Source: Ktedonobacterales bacterium
GTDB taxonomy: Bacteria; Chloroflexota; Ktedonobacteria; Ktedonobacterales; Ktedonobacteraceae
Length of the DNA stretch: 64,000 bases
NCBI GenBank assembly: GCA_027451525.1
Contig: DAIDJF010000002.1
Coordinates: 1 to 64,000 of the forward strand
Reading direction: 5' to 3'
The notes below the pieces were generated by a model, which ran no database searches, was not told the origin of the DNA, and saw only the letters and a list, made by a program, of their open reading frames with translations. The translations under genes were made by a program, and so were the position numbers. The number at the start of each line of letters is the position of its first letter. Position 1 is the first letter of the stretch. Positions 33,202 through 42,655 of this stretch are shown one piece after another.

Positions 33202-36102
33202 TTATGACAAACGAGGCACAATTTGAGAATTAGCACCGCGTTGCACACGCGGCTCGATATGTTCGGTTAACGGCAGTGAGAACATAAAGCTACTGCCTTC
33301 ACCATCATGGCCAGCACTCTCCACCCAGATCTGCCCTCCCATCGCTTCGATCAAGCGTTTACAGATATAGAGGCCAAGACCAGCACCGCGCACGGGGCTA
33401 TTCATATCGCGTTCTAGGCGGACAAATCGTTCAAACAAGTGTACCTGGTCTTCAGGTGGCACACCAGAACCATAATCGCGAATAGTCACGATGGCAAAAC
33501 CTTCACGTTTCCGCGCGTGAATTTCAATTTTTGTACCAAACGGCGAATATTTCAATGCATTATTAAAAATATTCAAAATCACCTGCCGCAGACGCAGGTT
33601 ATCAGCCCACACAACAATATCTAAGGGAACATCTACCGTAACCTGGCGATGCTCATTCGCAATCAACGCCCCTAACATCTCCACGACGTGAGCAACTGCT
33701 TCGACCAACGGAACGTGCTGCAAACGAACCTTCTCCGCATCAATATGCACGCGGCTCGCGTCCATGATGTTTTCCATCATCAGAGCTAATTCATCGCAGC
33801 CACGATGAGCCTTACGAATAAAGCTAGCACGCGCGTCTTCAGATAACTCACTGCCATATTGTTCCAAAAGTTCAACATACCCCAGCACAGCCGTTAGGGG
33901 CGTGCGCAACTCGTGCGAGGTCGTTATAATAAACTGGTCTTTTAATGCATCCAACTCTTTTTGGCGTTCATACGCCGCACGGAGTTCTAACGTGATCCTG
34001 GTATTTTCTAGAGCAACTGCGCACTGGCTAGTAAACATCTCTAACACCCGAATCTCCTCTTTTGTAAAAACATGTGGGTGTTGATAGATCAGAGTGAAGA
34101 TACCAACATTTTTGTTGCCCAGCCGTAGCGGTAACCAGGCAACAGGCAAGGCTGGGACCTCGTGCAGACACGAAGGCAGGGTACTTCCCAGCCTCTCCCA
34201 ACCTGATGAAATTGCGCCGTTATGAAATATTACGTGCCAATCATGCGCTACCAGCGACAACTCCGCCTGTGGAAATAGTTGTATGCCTGCGCCAGAGGCT
34301 GCTACACGGCGAACGTTCTGCGCGTTCGGCTCACACAGCCAAACTTCAGCTACGACTGGGAGCGCATGAGACGCAACAGACGTGTAGGCCTCCGCCAAAT
34401 CTTCAACCGTGGCAAACGCTTCTTGTGGCAATATGCTCACACTGTAGAGATTGTTCAGCAACGTCGCATGTTCTCTCGCCTTCTGAGCCAGACGCGCCGT
34501 CTCTAGCAAAGGCGAGAAACGCGCAAGCAAGAGCATGATGGCATCCAGGTCAGGACCAGCGTAACGCTGATAATCGCCACGCTCACCTAGAAAGAGCAGG
34601 CCAATCATTTTTCCCTGTACGCGAATCGGCGTGACCACAATTTTTTCTTGCGCACTATCTTCATGCATGTGTTCGTTGACAGTCAGGCCAAAACGCCCCA
34701 TCAGGGATGAAGAGTGTAATTCACGTAAAAATACCGGGCGCGTAACGCTATGAAGTTGCTTGACCAACGCGAGATTCTCATGCAACCAATAGCTCTCTTT
34801 ACAGGCGGTATTAGCATGAAATACACGCACGAGCGTGTCTAGCATGGGGATACGCTTCTCTTCGCCACGCTCAGATTGAAGAGTAGGTAGCATATGATAA
34901 TAACCATCATGCTCATCCAGAACAAAGAAGCAAACATTGGCCGTTTCAAACATATGCATAGCCGATGTGATCAGCAAACGGACAACCTCATCCAGATCGA
35001 GAACTGTTTCTAACAGAAATGCGGGCATTTCTATCAGACGACGATAGTACAACGTCTCTCTATAAAAGACCCGTTCCGTAAGGAGGCGAGCAAACCACCA
35101 GACTAACGGAGCGAACAGTGCGGTCATACCCACGATCAGCAGAGCAAGCAACGAGGGCAACTGCCCCGCAAAGGCCTCAGTGATAATAACGACAACGTAG
35201 ACCAGCAACAATAACCCAACGCAACCAATAATCCAGGCAACAGCACGACGAATATAGGCATCATAGATCAGCAGTTGATAGCGCAAAATAGAGTAGCCGA
35301 GGGCAAGAGGAAACAAAATAAACGTCAGTGTGCTAAACTGCGCATTAATAGTCATGGTCTCAGAGCCAAAGATACGGGGAAGGATAGTCAAGAGAAAGAA
35401 GGGAGCAATAGCGACAATAACCCCAAGCAAAAAGAGACGTATCTGTTGCTTCTCTCGATAAGAGACTGCCAGGTAATAGGAGAGGCTGACAGTAGTGATG
35501 ATGCCAACAAGCCCTATAAATTCATAGATATAGGAAATGACAAAAAACCAATTGGGCGGTATGGGGGTTAAGACAGCGAAAAAGACATTGCAGATAAGTA
35601 GAACGCCGCCATAGAGAGCCAAAACCAGCAAATAGAACGGGGCAAAGCTATGTACCATGCGCTGGACCACCATGCGAAAATGGCTTGTTTGCCCGTTCTC
35701 CACGACAAAATAGTTGCGCGGAAAGAGGAGCAGTAGCGCGAGTAGCAGTGGGATTGCGATAACTGTGCCACAAGCTGTAGCAGAAACCAACAATCGATGT
35801 TTCTCGACAGCCCCTGTCTCACCGCCAAAGACGACGCTCATTGCCAGACAGAAGCCAAACAAAACAGACGCGATGGACCGCTCATGTCCATAGAGCCAAA
35901 CCAGGATACCGACCGCTAAAAACATCAATGATGTAAAGACAGAGAGGCCAAATTGGAACCAGATCGAGAGTAACTGCGACGAGGCGAGATGATAGAAGGT
36001 AACATATCCACATACCCCAATAAACGCGCCAAAGAAAAGAAGTGCCAATATTGCGATACCCGCCCGCCATAGCCATAAATTTGTCCCTAATATATGCTTC
36101 AT
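33202..36102 (-). CDS. Large polytopic sensor histidine kinase, ComP-like position
   Basis: The ~966-residue protein has an N-terminal membrane block of roughly ten helices (about 10-340) with little extracellular sequence. Two GAF-like regions follow, then HisKA with SHELRTPL (phospho-acceptor His730) and a HATPase domain with N box (ILNIFNNALKYSP), DYGSGVP and GLGLYICKRL. It should be an active kinase. Start 36102 (MKHILGTNLW) is preferred over 36135 because the latter sits directly on an AAGGA. It lies 43 bases after the ComQ-like gene, with the peptide gene before that, like ComP in comQXP loci, although true ComP uses a HisKA_3 domain. No response regulator is adjacent. Confidence 0.9.
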   Translation of the reverse strand: MKHILGTNLWLWRAGIAILALLFFGAFIGVCGYVTFYHLASSQLLSIWFQFGLSVFTSLMFLAVGILVWLYGHERSIASVLFGFCLAMSVVFGGETGAVEKHRLLVSATACGTVIAIPLLLALLLLFPRNYFVVENGQTSHFRMVVQRMVHSFAPFYLLVLALYGGVLLICNVFFAVLTPIPPNWFFVISYIYEFIGLVGIITTVSLSYYLAVSYREKQQIRLFLLGVIVAIAPFFLLTILPRIFGSETMTINAQFSTLTFILFPLALGYSILRYQLLIYDAYIRRAVAWIIGCVGLLLLVYVVVIITEAFAGQLPSLLALLIVGMTALFAPLVWWFARLLTERVFYRETLYYRRLIEMPAFLLETVLDLDEVVRLLITSAMHMFETANVCFFVLDEHDGYYHMLPTLQSERGEEKRIPMLDTLVRVFHANTACKESYWLHENLALVKQLHSVTRPVFLRELHSSSLMGRFGLTVNEHMHEDSAQEKIVVTPIRVQGKMIGLLFLGERGDYQRYAGPDLDAIMLLLARFSPLLETARLAQKAREHATLLNNLYSVSILPQEAFATVEDLAEAYTSVASHALPVVAEVWLCEPNAQNVRRVAASGAGIQLFPQAELSLVAHDWHVIFHNGAISSGWERLGSTLPSCLHEVPALPVAWLPLRLGNKNVGIFTLIYQHPHVFTKEEIRVLEMFTSQCAVALENTRITLELRAAYERQKELDALKDQFIITTSHELRTPLTAVLGYVELLEQYGSELSEDARASFIRKAHRGCDELALMMENIMDASRVHIDAEKVRLQHVPLVEAVAHVVEMLGALIANEHRQVTVDVPLDIVVWADNLRLRQVILNIFNNALKYSPFGTKIEIHARKREGFAIVTIRDYGSGVPPEDQVHLFERFVRLERDMNSPVRGAGLGLYICKRLIEAMGGQIWVESAGHDGEGSSFMFSLPLTEHIEPRVQRGANSQIVPRLS

Positions 36103-36145
36103 AATACATCTCACGCGGCAATTGCCACATCTCATTCCTTGAATA

Positions 36146-37216
36146 TTATGTAGAACCGAACAAGAGACGTAAAGCAGAAGAGATCGGAGAATGTTCCTCT
36201 ATCTGATACAGGTAGTCACCTGCTCTTTCGCGGTATAAGAGACAGAGTCCCCAGGTCGTAATGATCCCTTCATGTAAAAGATCTCTAGATCTCGCTTCTT
36301 CCTGATCGGAGTGCAGTGAAATATTCTGAAGCATAGCATCACTGGTCGCTGCAATCACAACTGGTAATGTTTTTTTACTACGCGACAGGTCGGTTTTTAC
36401 CAATTCCACACGTATGTTACGATCTATTCCGACGAAATCTGGTTGAGTAAGAGATACGCCTTTTACCAGCAGATGATACAGGTCATGACTGTCATTGTCA
36501 AGTTGATGAGCTATACCGAGGAGAGAACCAAGTTCAGAGAATAGGCTATAGGTTCTTTCGTCCGCTTGCCCACATAATGCGCCAAGACAGCAGGCCATCT
36601 GCATAAGAGCACCCGCTTTCCAGGCAGCAATCTCTAGACATTCTTCCTGTGTCATAGTATGGGCAGCACGCTGTTCGTCTAACAAATCTCGATGCTGTCC
36701 AGCAGTTGCGAGCAACAATGACTCATGCATACGCGCGAGCAAACGGAGCACGAGACGCGGCTCCATCCCCTCGTCTGCCAATACCAGCAGCGTGCGCTGG
36801 GCCAGGGAAAGTAAGGTCGTTGCTACATTTAACACACGCGCCGTCCCTAGTGCGTGTACAATGGAGGTCTGATCTCCGTCTTCAACGTCATCAAGGAGAT
36901 CGAGCGCACAGATGACACACTCGACCGCCACACCTACCGCACAACCATACTCCAAATTGAGCGCAGGGTTGACATGGAGAGCAATCAGTAGCGGTAATAA
37001 CGACCATACGCCATTGGGCAAATTATGCAGGGAGGATGCATGTTCCTTCTGTTCAGAAAATCCAGGGGAGAGCAATTTCCCCGGTTCCTGGAGAGCACGT
37101 TTTACATCAAGAGCGAGGGCAGGATGCAGCATGTCTATAAGACATTGAAGCCGCTTACGCAGCAACGGCTGGTAAGCGGCAAATACATCCCGCGCCTCTT
37201 GTATATTTTCACGCAT
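36146..37216 (-). CDS. ComQ-like isoprenyl transferase of the polyprenyl synthase fold
   Basis: The 356-residue all-helical protein has the trans-isoprenyl synthase landmarks. The first Asp-rich motif is DDVED (109-113) in ALDLLDDVEDGD, then GQHRDL (173-178) and a Lys (about 200) in AAWKAGALMQMA. The second Asp-rich region is NDSHD (241-245), weaker than the usual DDxxD, followed by SKKTLP. From memory, Bacillus ComQ shows a closely similar first motif and a degenerate second one, and it attaches an isoprenyl group to Trp of ComX. The gene lies between a Trp-tailed peptide gene and a sensor kinase gene. ATG 37216 is chosen over TTG 37243. A normal isoprenoid synthase is the alternative. Confidence 0.75.
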   Translation of the reverse strand: MRENIQEARDVFAAYQPLLRKRLQCLIDMLHPALALDVKRALQEPGKLLSPGFSEQKEHASSLHNLPNGVWSLLPLLIALHVNPALNLEYGCAVGVAVECVICALDLLDDVEDGDQTSIVHALGTARVLNVATTLLSLAQRTLLVLADEGMEPRLVLRLLARMHESLLLATAGQHRDLLDEQRAAHTMTQEECLEIAAWKAGALMQMACCLGALCGQADERTYSLFSELGSLLGIAHQLDNDSHDLYHLLVKGVSLTQPDFVGIDRNIRVELVKTDLSRSKKTLPVVIAATSDAMLQNISLHSDQEEARSRDLLHEGIITTWGLCLLYRERAGDYLYQIEEHSPISSALRLLFGST

Positions 37217-37313
37217 AGCATTCTCGCATTCATGAAATAACAAAGCGGTTGTATTTAAGGGTGTTCAACGGCAAGATTGAGTTTACAAGCACATTGCTTG
37301 GACTCAAGCGCGA

Positions 37314-37523
37314 TCACCAGTTGTAGTACCACCAGAATGATGGTCCTTGCTTCTCCTCATTCTCAAGCGTCAAATGAGGAACAAGACGGGTAATAACGCG
37401 CGTAACACGTGGGGAAAACCCTTCGCTGGCAATTACTGCATCAGGATGGGCCGCTAATTCACTGCGGAGGGCCGCATCTTGGGAGACGCGGTGGACAAAA
37501 TTGCGGATCTGCTGTACTTCCAT
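37314..37523 (-). CDS. Candidate isoprenylated peptide pheromone precursor, ComX-like
   Basis: The 69-residue peptide begins MEVQQIRNFVHRVSQD, has an amphipathic leader-like N-terminal region, then an acidic linker ENEEKQG and an aromatic C-terminus PSFWWYYNW. ComX precursors have a leader of similar type and a Trp close to the C-terminus that ComQ prenylates before cleavage and export. AAAGGTG lies 9 bases before ATG 37523; the longer frame to 37604 has no such site. It is the first gene of the three-gene run, 97 bases before the ComQ-like gene. Nif11-type RiPP leaders are an alternative reading. Confidence 0.65.
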   Translation of the reverse strand: MEVQQIRNFVHRVSQDAALRSELAAHPDAVIASEGFSPRVTRVITRLVPHLTLENEEKQGPSFWWYYNW

Positions 37524-37833
37524 AATTGGGCGCACCTTTCTGTTTTCAAACCTTACAACACCACATAAACCATCTTTACTATATAAGACGGGCCTCACTA
37601 CCAAAACAGACTACAAAGTACAGTACATAAGCTAACATACTAGCAAGCCACAAAGCTTGCCTTTACGGCTTAACAGTAATAATAGTACATGATAAACAGC
37701 TTAAATGCAAGAGCTTATACAGTAATTTTTTTTATATTTAAAAAGTTAAAAATGGATTGTGTTTCATGCTTATTGACGAATGCGCTCATTGTCTGTAGAA
37801 TCGAGGTGAGAATAGAGGAAAGGCAATCATCGT
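37524..37833. other. 310-bp A+T-rich divergent promoter region
   Basis: This separates the peptide gene from the queuosine salvage gene and must hold the promoters of both. It is very A+T-rich, with an 8-T run near 37727. I see no clear operator and no additional gene. Confidence 0.5.
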
Positions 37834-38883
37834 ATGACATATCTGCATTCCGAGGATGCTGAAAACAAAGCACATATGTATACATATACACTTCTCGCGC
37901 CCGACCCGCTGGAGATACTCAGCACTACACGCAACGTTTTGATGGCGAGCAGGCATGTTTGGATTAACCCAAGTGCGATTGAAGCTCTTAGCAAACAATG
38001 GATCCACGCGGGCATTACTGCCAGTACTGCAAACTCCGCATGGTACGAGCAATATCACTTTCACGATGATACCGAACGTACTGTCAACTGGATATTACTG
38101 CTCGATGCACTGAATTTTTGCTTCTGGGCGCAACAGGGCCAGACGCGCTGGACCATTGAATATCAGCACGAGTTGCTAAATGGCTATTGGGCAGAGGCGG
38201 CTTCGCTGACGCGCGCGATTGAAGAAGGCATTCCCCTTTGGGACGCCGGATACCTGAGAACTATTTCAGAAGAGACAGTAGCACATATTTTTCGTGGCAC
38301 TAGCACGACGCGCATCCCATTATTTGAGCAGCGCGTACAGAATGCGCGTGAGGTTGGACAGGTATTAGAAGAAAAATACAATGGGCAGTTTGTGCATGCA
38401 ATTGAGCAGGCTCATTACAATGCTATCGAGCTTGTACAATTACTGGCAAACGATTTTCCTTCATTTCGAGATGTTGCATCCTATCAGTCATATGAGGTAC
38501 GCTTTTTAAAACGGGCACAAATTTGTGTCGCAGACCTTTTTCATGCATTCCATGCTACACGTTGGGGCGCACTCAGCAATATTGATCAACTCACCTGCTT
38601 TGCCGATTACAAAGTTCCTCAGGTTTTGCGTCATTACAATGTGATCGAGTACACACCTGCCCTCGCACAGCGCATTGACCAGCAGGAACTTTTAGAGGCT
38701 GGGAGTGCGGAAGAGGTTGAGATTCGGGCTGTCACCGTCTGGGCCTGCGAATTACTGCGGCGTTCGCTTGAACGGCATGGCGTTTCATTAACGGCTATTG
38801 CTGTCGATCAGCAACTCTGGTTAGCTGGACAGCAAAGTGCTGCAATGCAGCCCTACCATCGCACGCGAACCATGTATTACTAA
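37834..38883 (+). CDS. Queuosine 5'-phosphate N-glycosylase (DUF2419/Qng1 family)
   Basis: The 349-residue protein matches the queuosine salvage family known from eukaryotic Qng1 (C9orf64) and bacterial homologues, which release queuine from queuosine monophosphate so that it can be reused in tRNA. Family-like stretches are the N-terminal DPLEILSTTRNVLMASRHVW, the motif ILLLDALNFCFWA and ADYKVPQVLRHYNVIEY, with acidic residues near the end (AEEVEIRAVTVWA). AGGAAAGG precedes the ATG. It lies 27 bases before murE and may share its promoter. Confidence 0.85.
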   Translation: MTYLHSEDAENKAHMYTYTLLAPDPLEILSTTRNVLMASRHVWINPSAIEALSKQWIHAGITASTANSAWYEQYHFHDDTERTVNWILLLDALNFCFWAQQGQTRWTIEYQHELLNGYWAEAASLTRAIEEGIPLWDAGYLRTISEETVAHIFRGTSTTRIPLFEQRVQNAREVGQVLEEKYNGQFVHAIEQAHYNAIELVQLLANDFPSFRDVASYQSYEVRFLKRAQICVADLFHAFHATRWGALSNIDQLTCFADYKVPQVLRHYNVIEYTPALAQRIDQQELLEAGSAEEVEIRAVTVWACELLRRSLERHGVSLTAIAVDQQLWLAGQQSAAMQPYHRTRTMYY

Positions 38884-38910
38884 CACATTTTATATTAGGA
38901 TAGGCAACAC

Positions 38911-40464
38911 ATGCAAAATATTTCCATGCAATTACATCTGCTTCTTGCGGCATTAGAAGAGCAACCCTTACATACGTATGGTCTTGACGCATCAACGCTC
39001 GCAGCTACAATACAGGGTCTGGCATATGATTCGCGTAATGTAGAGGCGGGCTATCTTTTTATCGCTGTTCCTGGGACACATACAGATGGGCAACGCTTTG
39101 TCAGCGAGGCGGCACGTAAAGGTGCGCTAGTCGCGCTTGGTGAGACTTGGACAGGGAATGAACCTCCGCCGCTTCCTTATATAGTAGTGAGCAATGTCCG
39201 TATCGCGCTGGCAAATCTTGCTTGCGCCTTCTATGGCTATCCAGCGCAGCAACTCTGTACCATCGGCGTCACGGGAACCGATGGCAAAACGACTACCAGC
39301 AACCTGATTAGTCTTATTTTAGAAGAAGCGGGCAAGCATACCGGGCTGATGACAACCGCAAACTTTCGACTCAATGGACAAGAATGGGAGAACACCACAC
39401 GCCAGAGTACGCTGGAGGCAGTAGACATTCAACGCCTCTTACGACGCATGTATGATGAAGGAGCAACGCACGTGGTCGTTGAGGCAACCTCACATGGGCT
39501 GGAACTTCATCGCGTGCGCGGCTGTGCGTTTGATGTGGGTGTCGTCACGAATATCACGCACGAGCATTTAGACTTTCATAAAACACTCGCCGCCTACCGA
39601 CGTGCTAAGGCCCGCCTGTTTGAAATGTTAGATGCCAGCCGCGATAAAGGGATTGGGAGCAAAGCTGTCGCGATTCTTAACCGCGATGATAGTAGCTATG
39701 AGATATTGAAACCTTATTGTCAGGTGCCCATTCTCGATTATGGTATCGAGACACCGGCGGCTGTGCGCGCAGTTGATATCCAATTTCTCGCACATAGCAC
39801 ACGCTTTCGTGTAGTGCTACCCGATGCAGAGGGGATCATCGAAACTCAACTGGTTGGGCGTTTTAATGTAAGTAACGCGCTGGCGGCTATTGCGGCAACC
39901 TACAATCAAGGCATCGCACTCGCAGACATCGCGCGTGGGCTGGCAAAGGTCAAGGGCGTGGCGGGACGGATGGAGCGAATTGATGAGGGGCAACCATACA
40001 CAGTCATAGTAGATTATGCCCATACTCCAGATAGTCTTGCAAAAGTATTGGACACACTCCGTCCTATTACTAAAGGGCGCATTCTTGTGGTATTTGGCTC
40101 GGCGGGTGAACGTGATCTACAAAAACGCCCGGTGATGGGGCAAATTGCAGCCCAAAAGGCTGATTTCTTCGTTATTACAGATGAGGACCCACGCGAGGAA
40201 GACCGTGAACAGATATTACAGGAGATTGCACAAGGAGCGGAAGCAGTAGGAAAACTGCAAGGGCGTGATTTTCTGTGTATCGCAGATCGCACAGAGGCAA
40301 TAGCAACCGCCCTTACCACTGCGCGAGCTGGCGATACAGTACTTCTGGCGGGCAAAGGCCACGAACAAAGCATTATCATGGGACGCGAGAAAATTCCTTG
40401 GGATGATCGTAAAGTCGCTCGTGAACAGCTTCAGCGCGTGCTGAATAGACAGCAAGGCCAATAG
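38911..40464 (+). CDS. murE: UDP-MurNAc-tripeptide synthetase (MurE)
   Basis: This Mur ligase adds the third residue to UDP-MurNAc-L-Ala-D-Glu in the cytosol. The 517 residues hold the three Mur domains: N-terminal UDP-binding, central ATPase with GVTGTDGKTTTSN and NITHEHLDFH, and C-terminal with DYAHTPDSL. The substrate-selecting loop reads DEDPREED, where meso-DAP enzymes have DNPR. The Arg is kept but Asn is Asp. Since some Ktedonobacteria are reported to have ornithine in their peptidoglycan, a different diamino acid is possible. Confidence 0.94.
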   Translation: MQNISMQLHLLLAALEEQPLHTYGLDASTLAATIQGLAYDSRNVEAGYLFIAVPGTHTDGQRFVSEAARKGALVALGETWTGNEPPPLPYIVVSNVRIALANLACAFYGYPAQQLCTIGVTGTDGKTTTSNLISLILEEAGKHTGLMTTANFRLNGQEWENTTRQSTLEAVDIQRLLRRMYDEGATHVVVEATSHGLELHRVRGCAFDVGVVTNITHEHLDFHKTLAAYRRAKARLFEMLDASRDKGIGSKAVAILNRDDSSYEILKPYCQVPILDYGIETPAAVRAVDIQFLAHSTRFRVVLPDAEGIIETQLVGRFNVSNALAAIAATYNQGIALADIARGLAKVKGVAGRMERIDEGQPYTVIVDYAHTPDSLAKVLDTLRPITKGRILVVFGSAGERDLQKRPVMGQIAAQKADFFVITDEDPREEDREQILQEIAQGAEAVGKLQGRDFLCIADRTEAIATALTTARAGDTVLLAGKGHEQSIIMGREKIPWDDRKVAREQLQRVLNRQQGQ

Positions 40465-40581
40465 AGGTGGGGAATAGACAAACCTTTTCTGAACCATATA
40501 CTATAGACGTTACAATCTATTTACCCTTGCGTTTGAAATCATGAAACACGTGTGCCATTAATGGGCATGGGAGAACATACG

Positions 40582-42573
40582 ATGCTTCTTGTCTGGTTGC
40601 TACTTATTTTTATCTTATGTACAATCATTAGCCTTGCATTTTGTGGGTTAGCCAGAGTGCTATTCCCAAAGTTTCGGAGCGGGGAACATAAACCCGGTAC
40701 GCATCGCGCAGATTTACTGGCGGGCGGGCGTGAAATTAAAACTATCGAACTACCGCTTGTAGGTGGCCCGGCATTCACGCTGGCAATTGTTTGCACAGGG
40801 GTCTTTGCTGGCTATCTGCTTCACTTTACGCACGATCAATGGACCTTATTACTCCTCGGTCTGGGAACGACCGCAGGCTATATGATTGTTGGTTTCGTTG
40901 ATGACTGGCATAAGGTTTATAGTAAAGAAGGTCTTTCCGAACGTACAAAGTTTGGCGGCCTGTTTCTTGTCTCAATGGCGGCAGCCGCTCTTTATTTTTT
41001 CCTCCTGGCGAGTGGACGTGAGTCATATAGCCCCTATAAGGATATCCCCGTATTGGGTTCGCTTTTATGCCCTACCCATACCGTGCAGCTTACCTGCGCC
41101 GTCTCGTCGGGCGTGAGCTACTTTGGCTGGCTCATCTTCTTGATGCTCATGACTGGCTTCACAGGAACCATTACCTCGCTATCCGTTGATTTCAGTGATG
41201 GGCTGGATGGCCTGGCAGGTGGTCTGGTATTTAGTACGGCCATTGCTTTCGCCATTATTGTTATTGGCATCATCAATGGCGAACACTCCGGCGGCCTCGT
41301 CTTAGAGGTTTTATCGCTCCTGTGCGCCGCGAGCGTTCTAGGCTACTTGCCCTGGAACTGGCCTTCTGCCTGGGCAGCGCGGCGTGGAACCGCCAAAAGA
41401 CGCGCGAAAATTTATATGGGTGATAGTGGCGCACTTGCCCTCGGTGGCATCCTGGCAATGATCGCTATTTTTTCCCGTCAGGAGCTACTGCTTTTCCTTG
41501 TCGGTGGCGCATTCGTGTTAGAGGGCCTTTCCGCTCTCGTTTCAGCCCGCGTTATGACCCCGTTCTTCCGTAAACGCTTGCAACTGCTACGATTTGTCAG
41601 CAGCAAAGAATTTGTGCCACACACAGAATTTCCGCTACCATTTCTGGCAACGCCACTACATCATCACTTTGATCTACTTGGCTGGGACCGCCGTCGTCTG
41701 GTATATGCGGCATGGGCACTCGGTGCCTGTTTTGCCCTCCTCGGCGTCTCCACGACTATCGCGCCATTTGTCTGGCAACGTTACCTCGGTCGTATCCTTA
41801 TTCTCATTCTAGGTTGGGGCGTATGGTCGAGTGGTTCATGGTCAAAACGCTATTTCGTTGGCAAATATCCCTTTGAAAAGACACGGCGACGGCGGCGTCT
41901 TGCCCTCTACTACGGCTATCCATACCAACTCATGGGTATTAACTTGTTCCATCGCGTCGAGGTGATTGAGGCCAATGAAGATGTCATTGAGACACCAGCA
42001 GAAGAGCTTGCCCTCTGGCAACGAATGAACATCTATGACGCGCGCGCAATGCTCGGCCTCTATTGCTATCGTGCAGGCTATTTTCCAGCCGCGCTTGCAC
42101 AATGGATGAGTATTCCGAACCGCAACCGTGTCTTACGGCCTGAAATTGCACGGCTTTCCAACGAAGTAGAGAATCGTCTCGCACTGGAAAAGCAAGAGAC
42201 ACAACCTATGCGGCGCGATGAGATTCTACGCCAGCCGCCCATCCTGGAAGGTAATCTGCCCCCTGCCGATCTTCCCAATCCCTATGAGCCAATTCATCGT
42301 GACGAAAACCTGGATAACGATCCGCCCGATAATTGGCCCCTACCTGCGGCATCATTCTCTGCCACAGAGGAGGAAGAGGATGCACGCAATCCAACGGCAA
42401 AACTCCAAAGCAATCATCATAAGGGAGAGGGAAATGGCGAAGCTTCGGCATCCGAGCCAGCACACCAATTCCTTGTCTTAGGAACATCCTCTACCCAGGT
42501 ACAATCCTCCACAGCACACACGACGCGCTCGAATTGGCTCACCCGCCTGCTACGCCCATCAACAAAGAAATAA
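40582..42573 (+). CDS. mraY: Phospho-MurNAc-pentapeptide transferase (MraY) with C-terminal extension
   Basis: MraY makes lipid I by transferring phospho-MurNAc-pentapeptide to undecaprenyl phosphate in the membrane. The motifs are present: VGFVDDWHKV, DFSDGLDGLAGG, KIYMGDSGALALGG and the family-specific PLHHHFDLLGW. After the usual ~10 helices (to about 440) comes an extra ~220-residue cytosolic tail. It has a TPR-like pair (LALWQRMNIYDARAMLGLYC) and a low-complexity Pro/acidic part. Usual MraY has about 360 residues. ATG 40582 is chosen because GGGAG lies 8 bases upstream. It follows murE by 117 bases. Confidence 0.9.
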   Translation: MLLVWLLLIFILCTIISLAFCGLARVLFPKFRSGEHKPGTHRADLLAGGREIKTIELPLVGGPAFTLAIVCTGVFAGYLLHFTHDQWTLLLLGLGTTAGYMIVGFVDDWHKVYSKEGLSERTKFGGLFLVSMAAAALYFFLLASGRESYSPYKDIPVLGSLLCPTHTVQLTCAVSSGVSYFGWLIFLMLMTGFTGTITSLSVDFSDGLDGLAGGLVFSTAIAFAIIVIGIINGEHSGGLVLEVLSLLCAASVLGYLPWNWPSAWAARRGTAKRRAKIYMGDSGALALGGILAMIAIFSRQELLLFLVGGAFVLEGLSALVSARVMTPFFRKRLQLLRFVSSKEFVPHTEFPLPFLATPLHHHFDLLGWDRRRLVYAAWALGACFALLGVSTTIAPFVWQRYLGRILILILGWGVWSSGSWSKRYFVGKYPFEKTRRRRRLALYYGYPYQLMGINLFHRVEVIEANEDVIETPAEELALWQRMNIYDARAMLGLYCYRAGYFPAALAQWMSIPNRNRVLRPEIARLSNEVENRLALEKQETQPMRRDEILRQPPILEGNLPPADLPNPYEPIHRDENLDNDPPDNWPLPAASFSATEEEEDARNPTAKLQSNHHKGEGNGEASASEPAHQFLVLGTSSTQVQSSTAHTTRSNWLTRLLRPSTKK

Positions 42574-42607
42574 ACACCATCCACTAAAGACATTATGGTT
42601 CAGATAG

Positions 42608-42655
42608 AAGTATGGGAAGAGAGAGAGTTACTACGCTACTCTCTCCCATACTTTT
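42608..42655 (+). terminator. Terminator after mraY
   Basis: AAGTATGGGA...GAGAGAGT pairs with ACTCTCTC...CCCATACTT, followed by TTACTT. It stands 35 bases after the stop codon, closing the murE-mraY unit. Confidence 0.75.
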
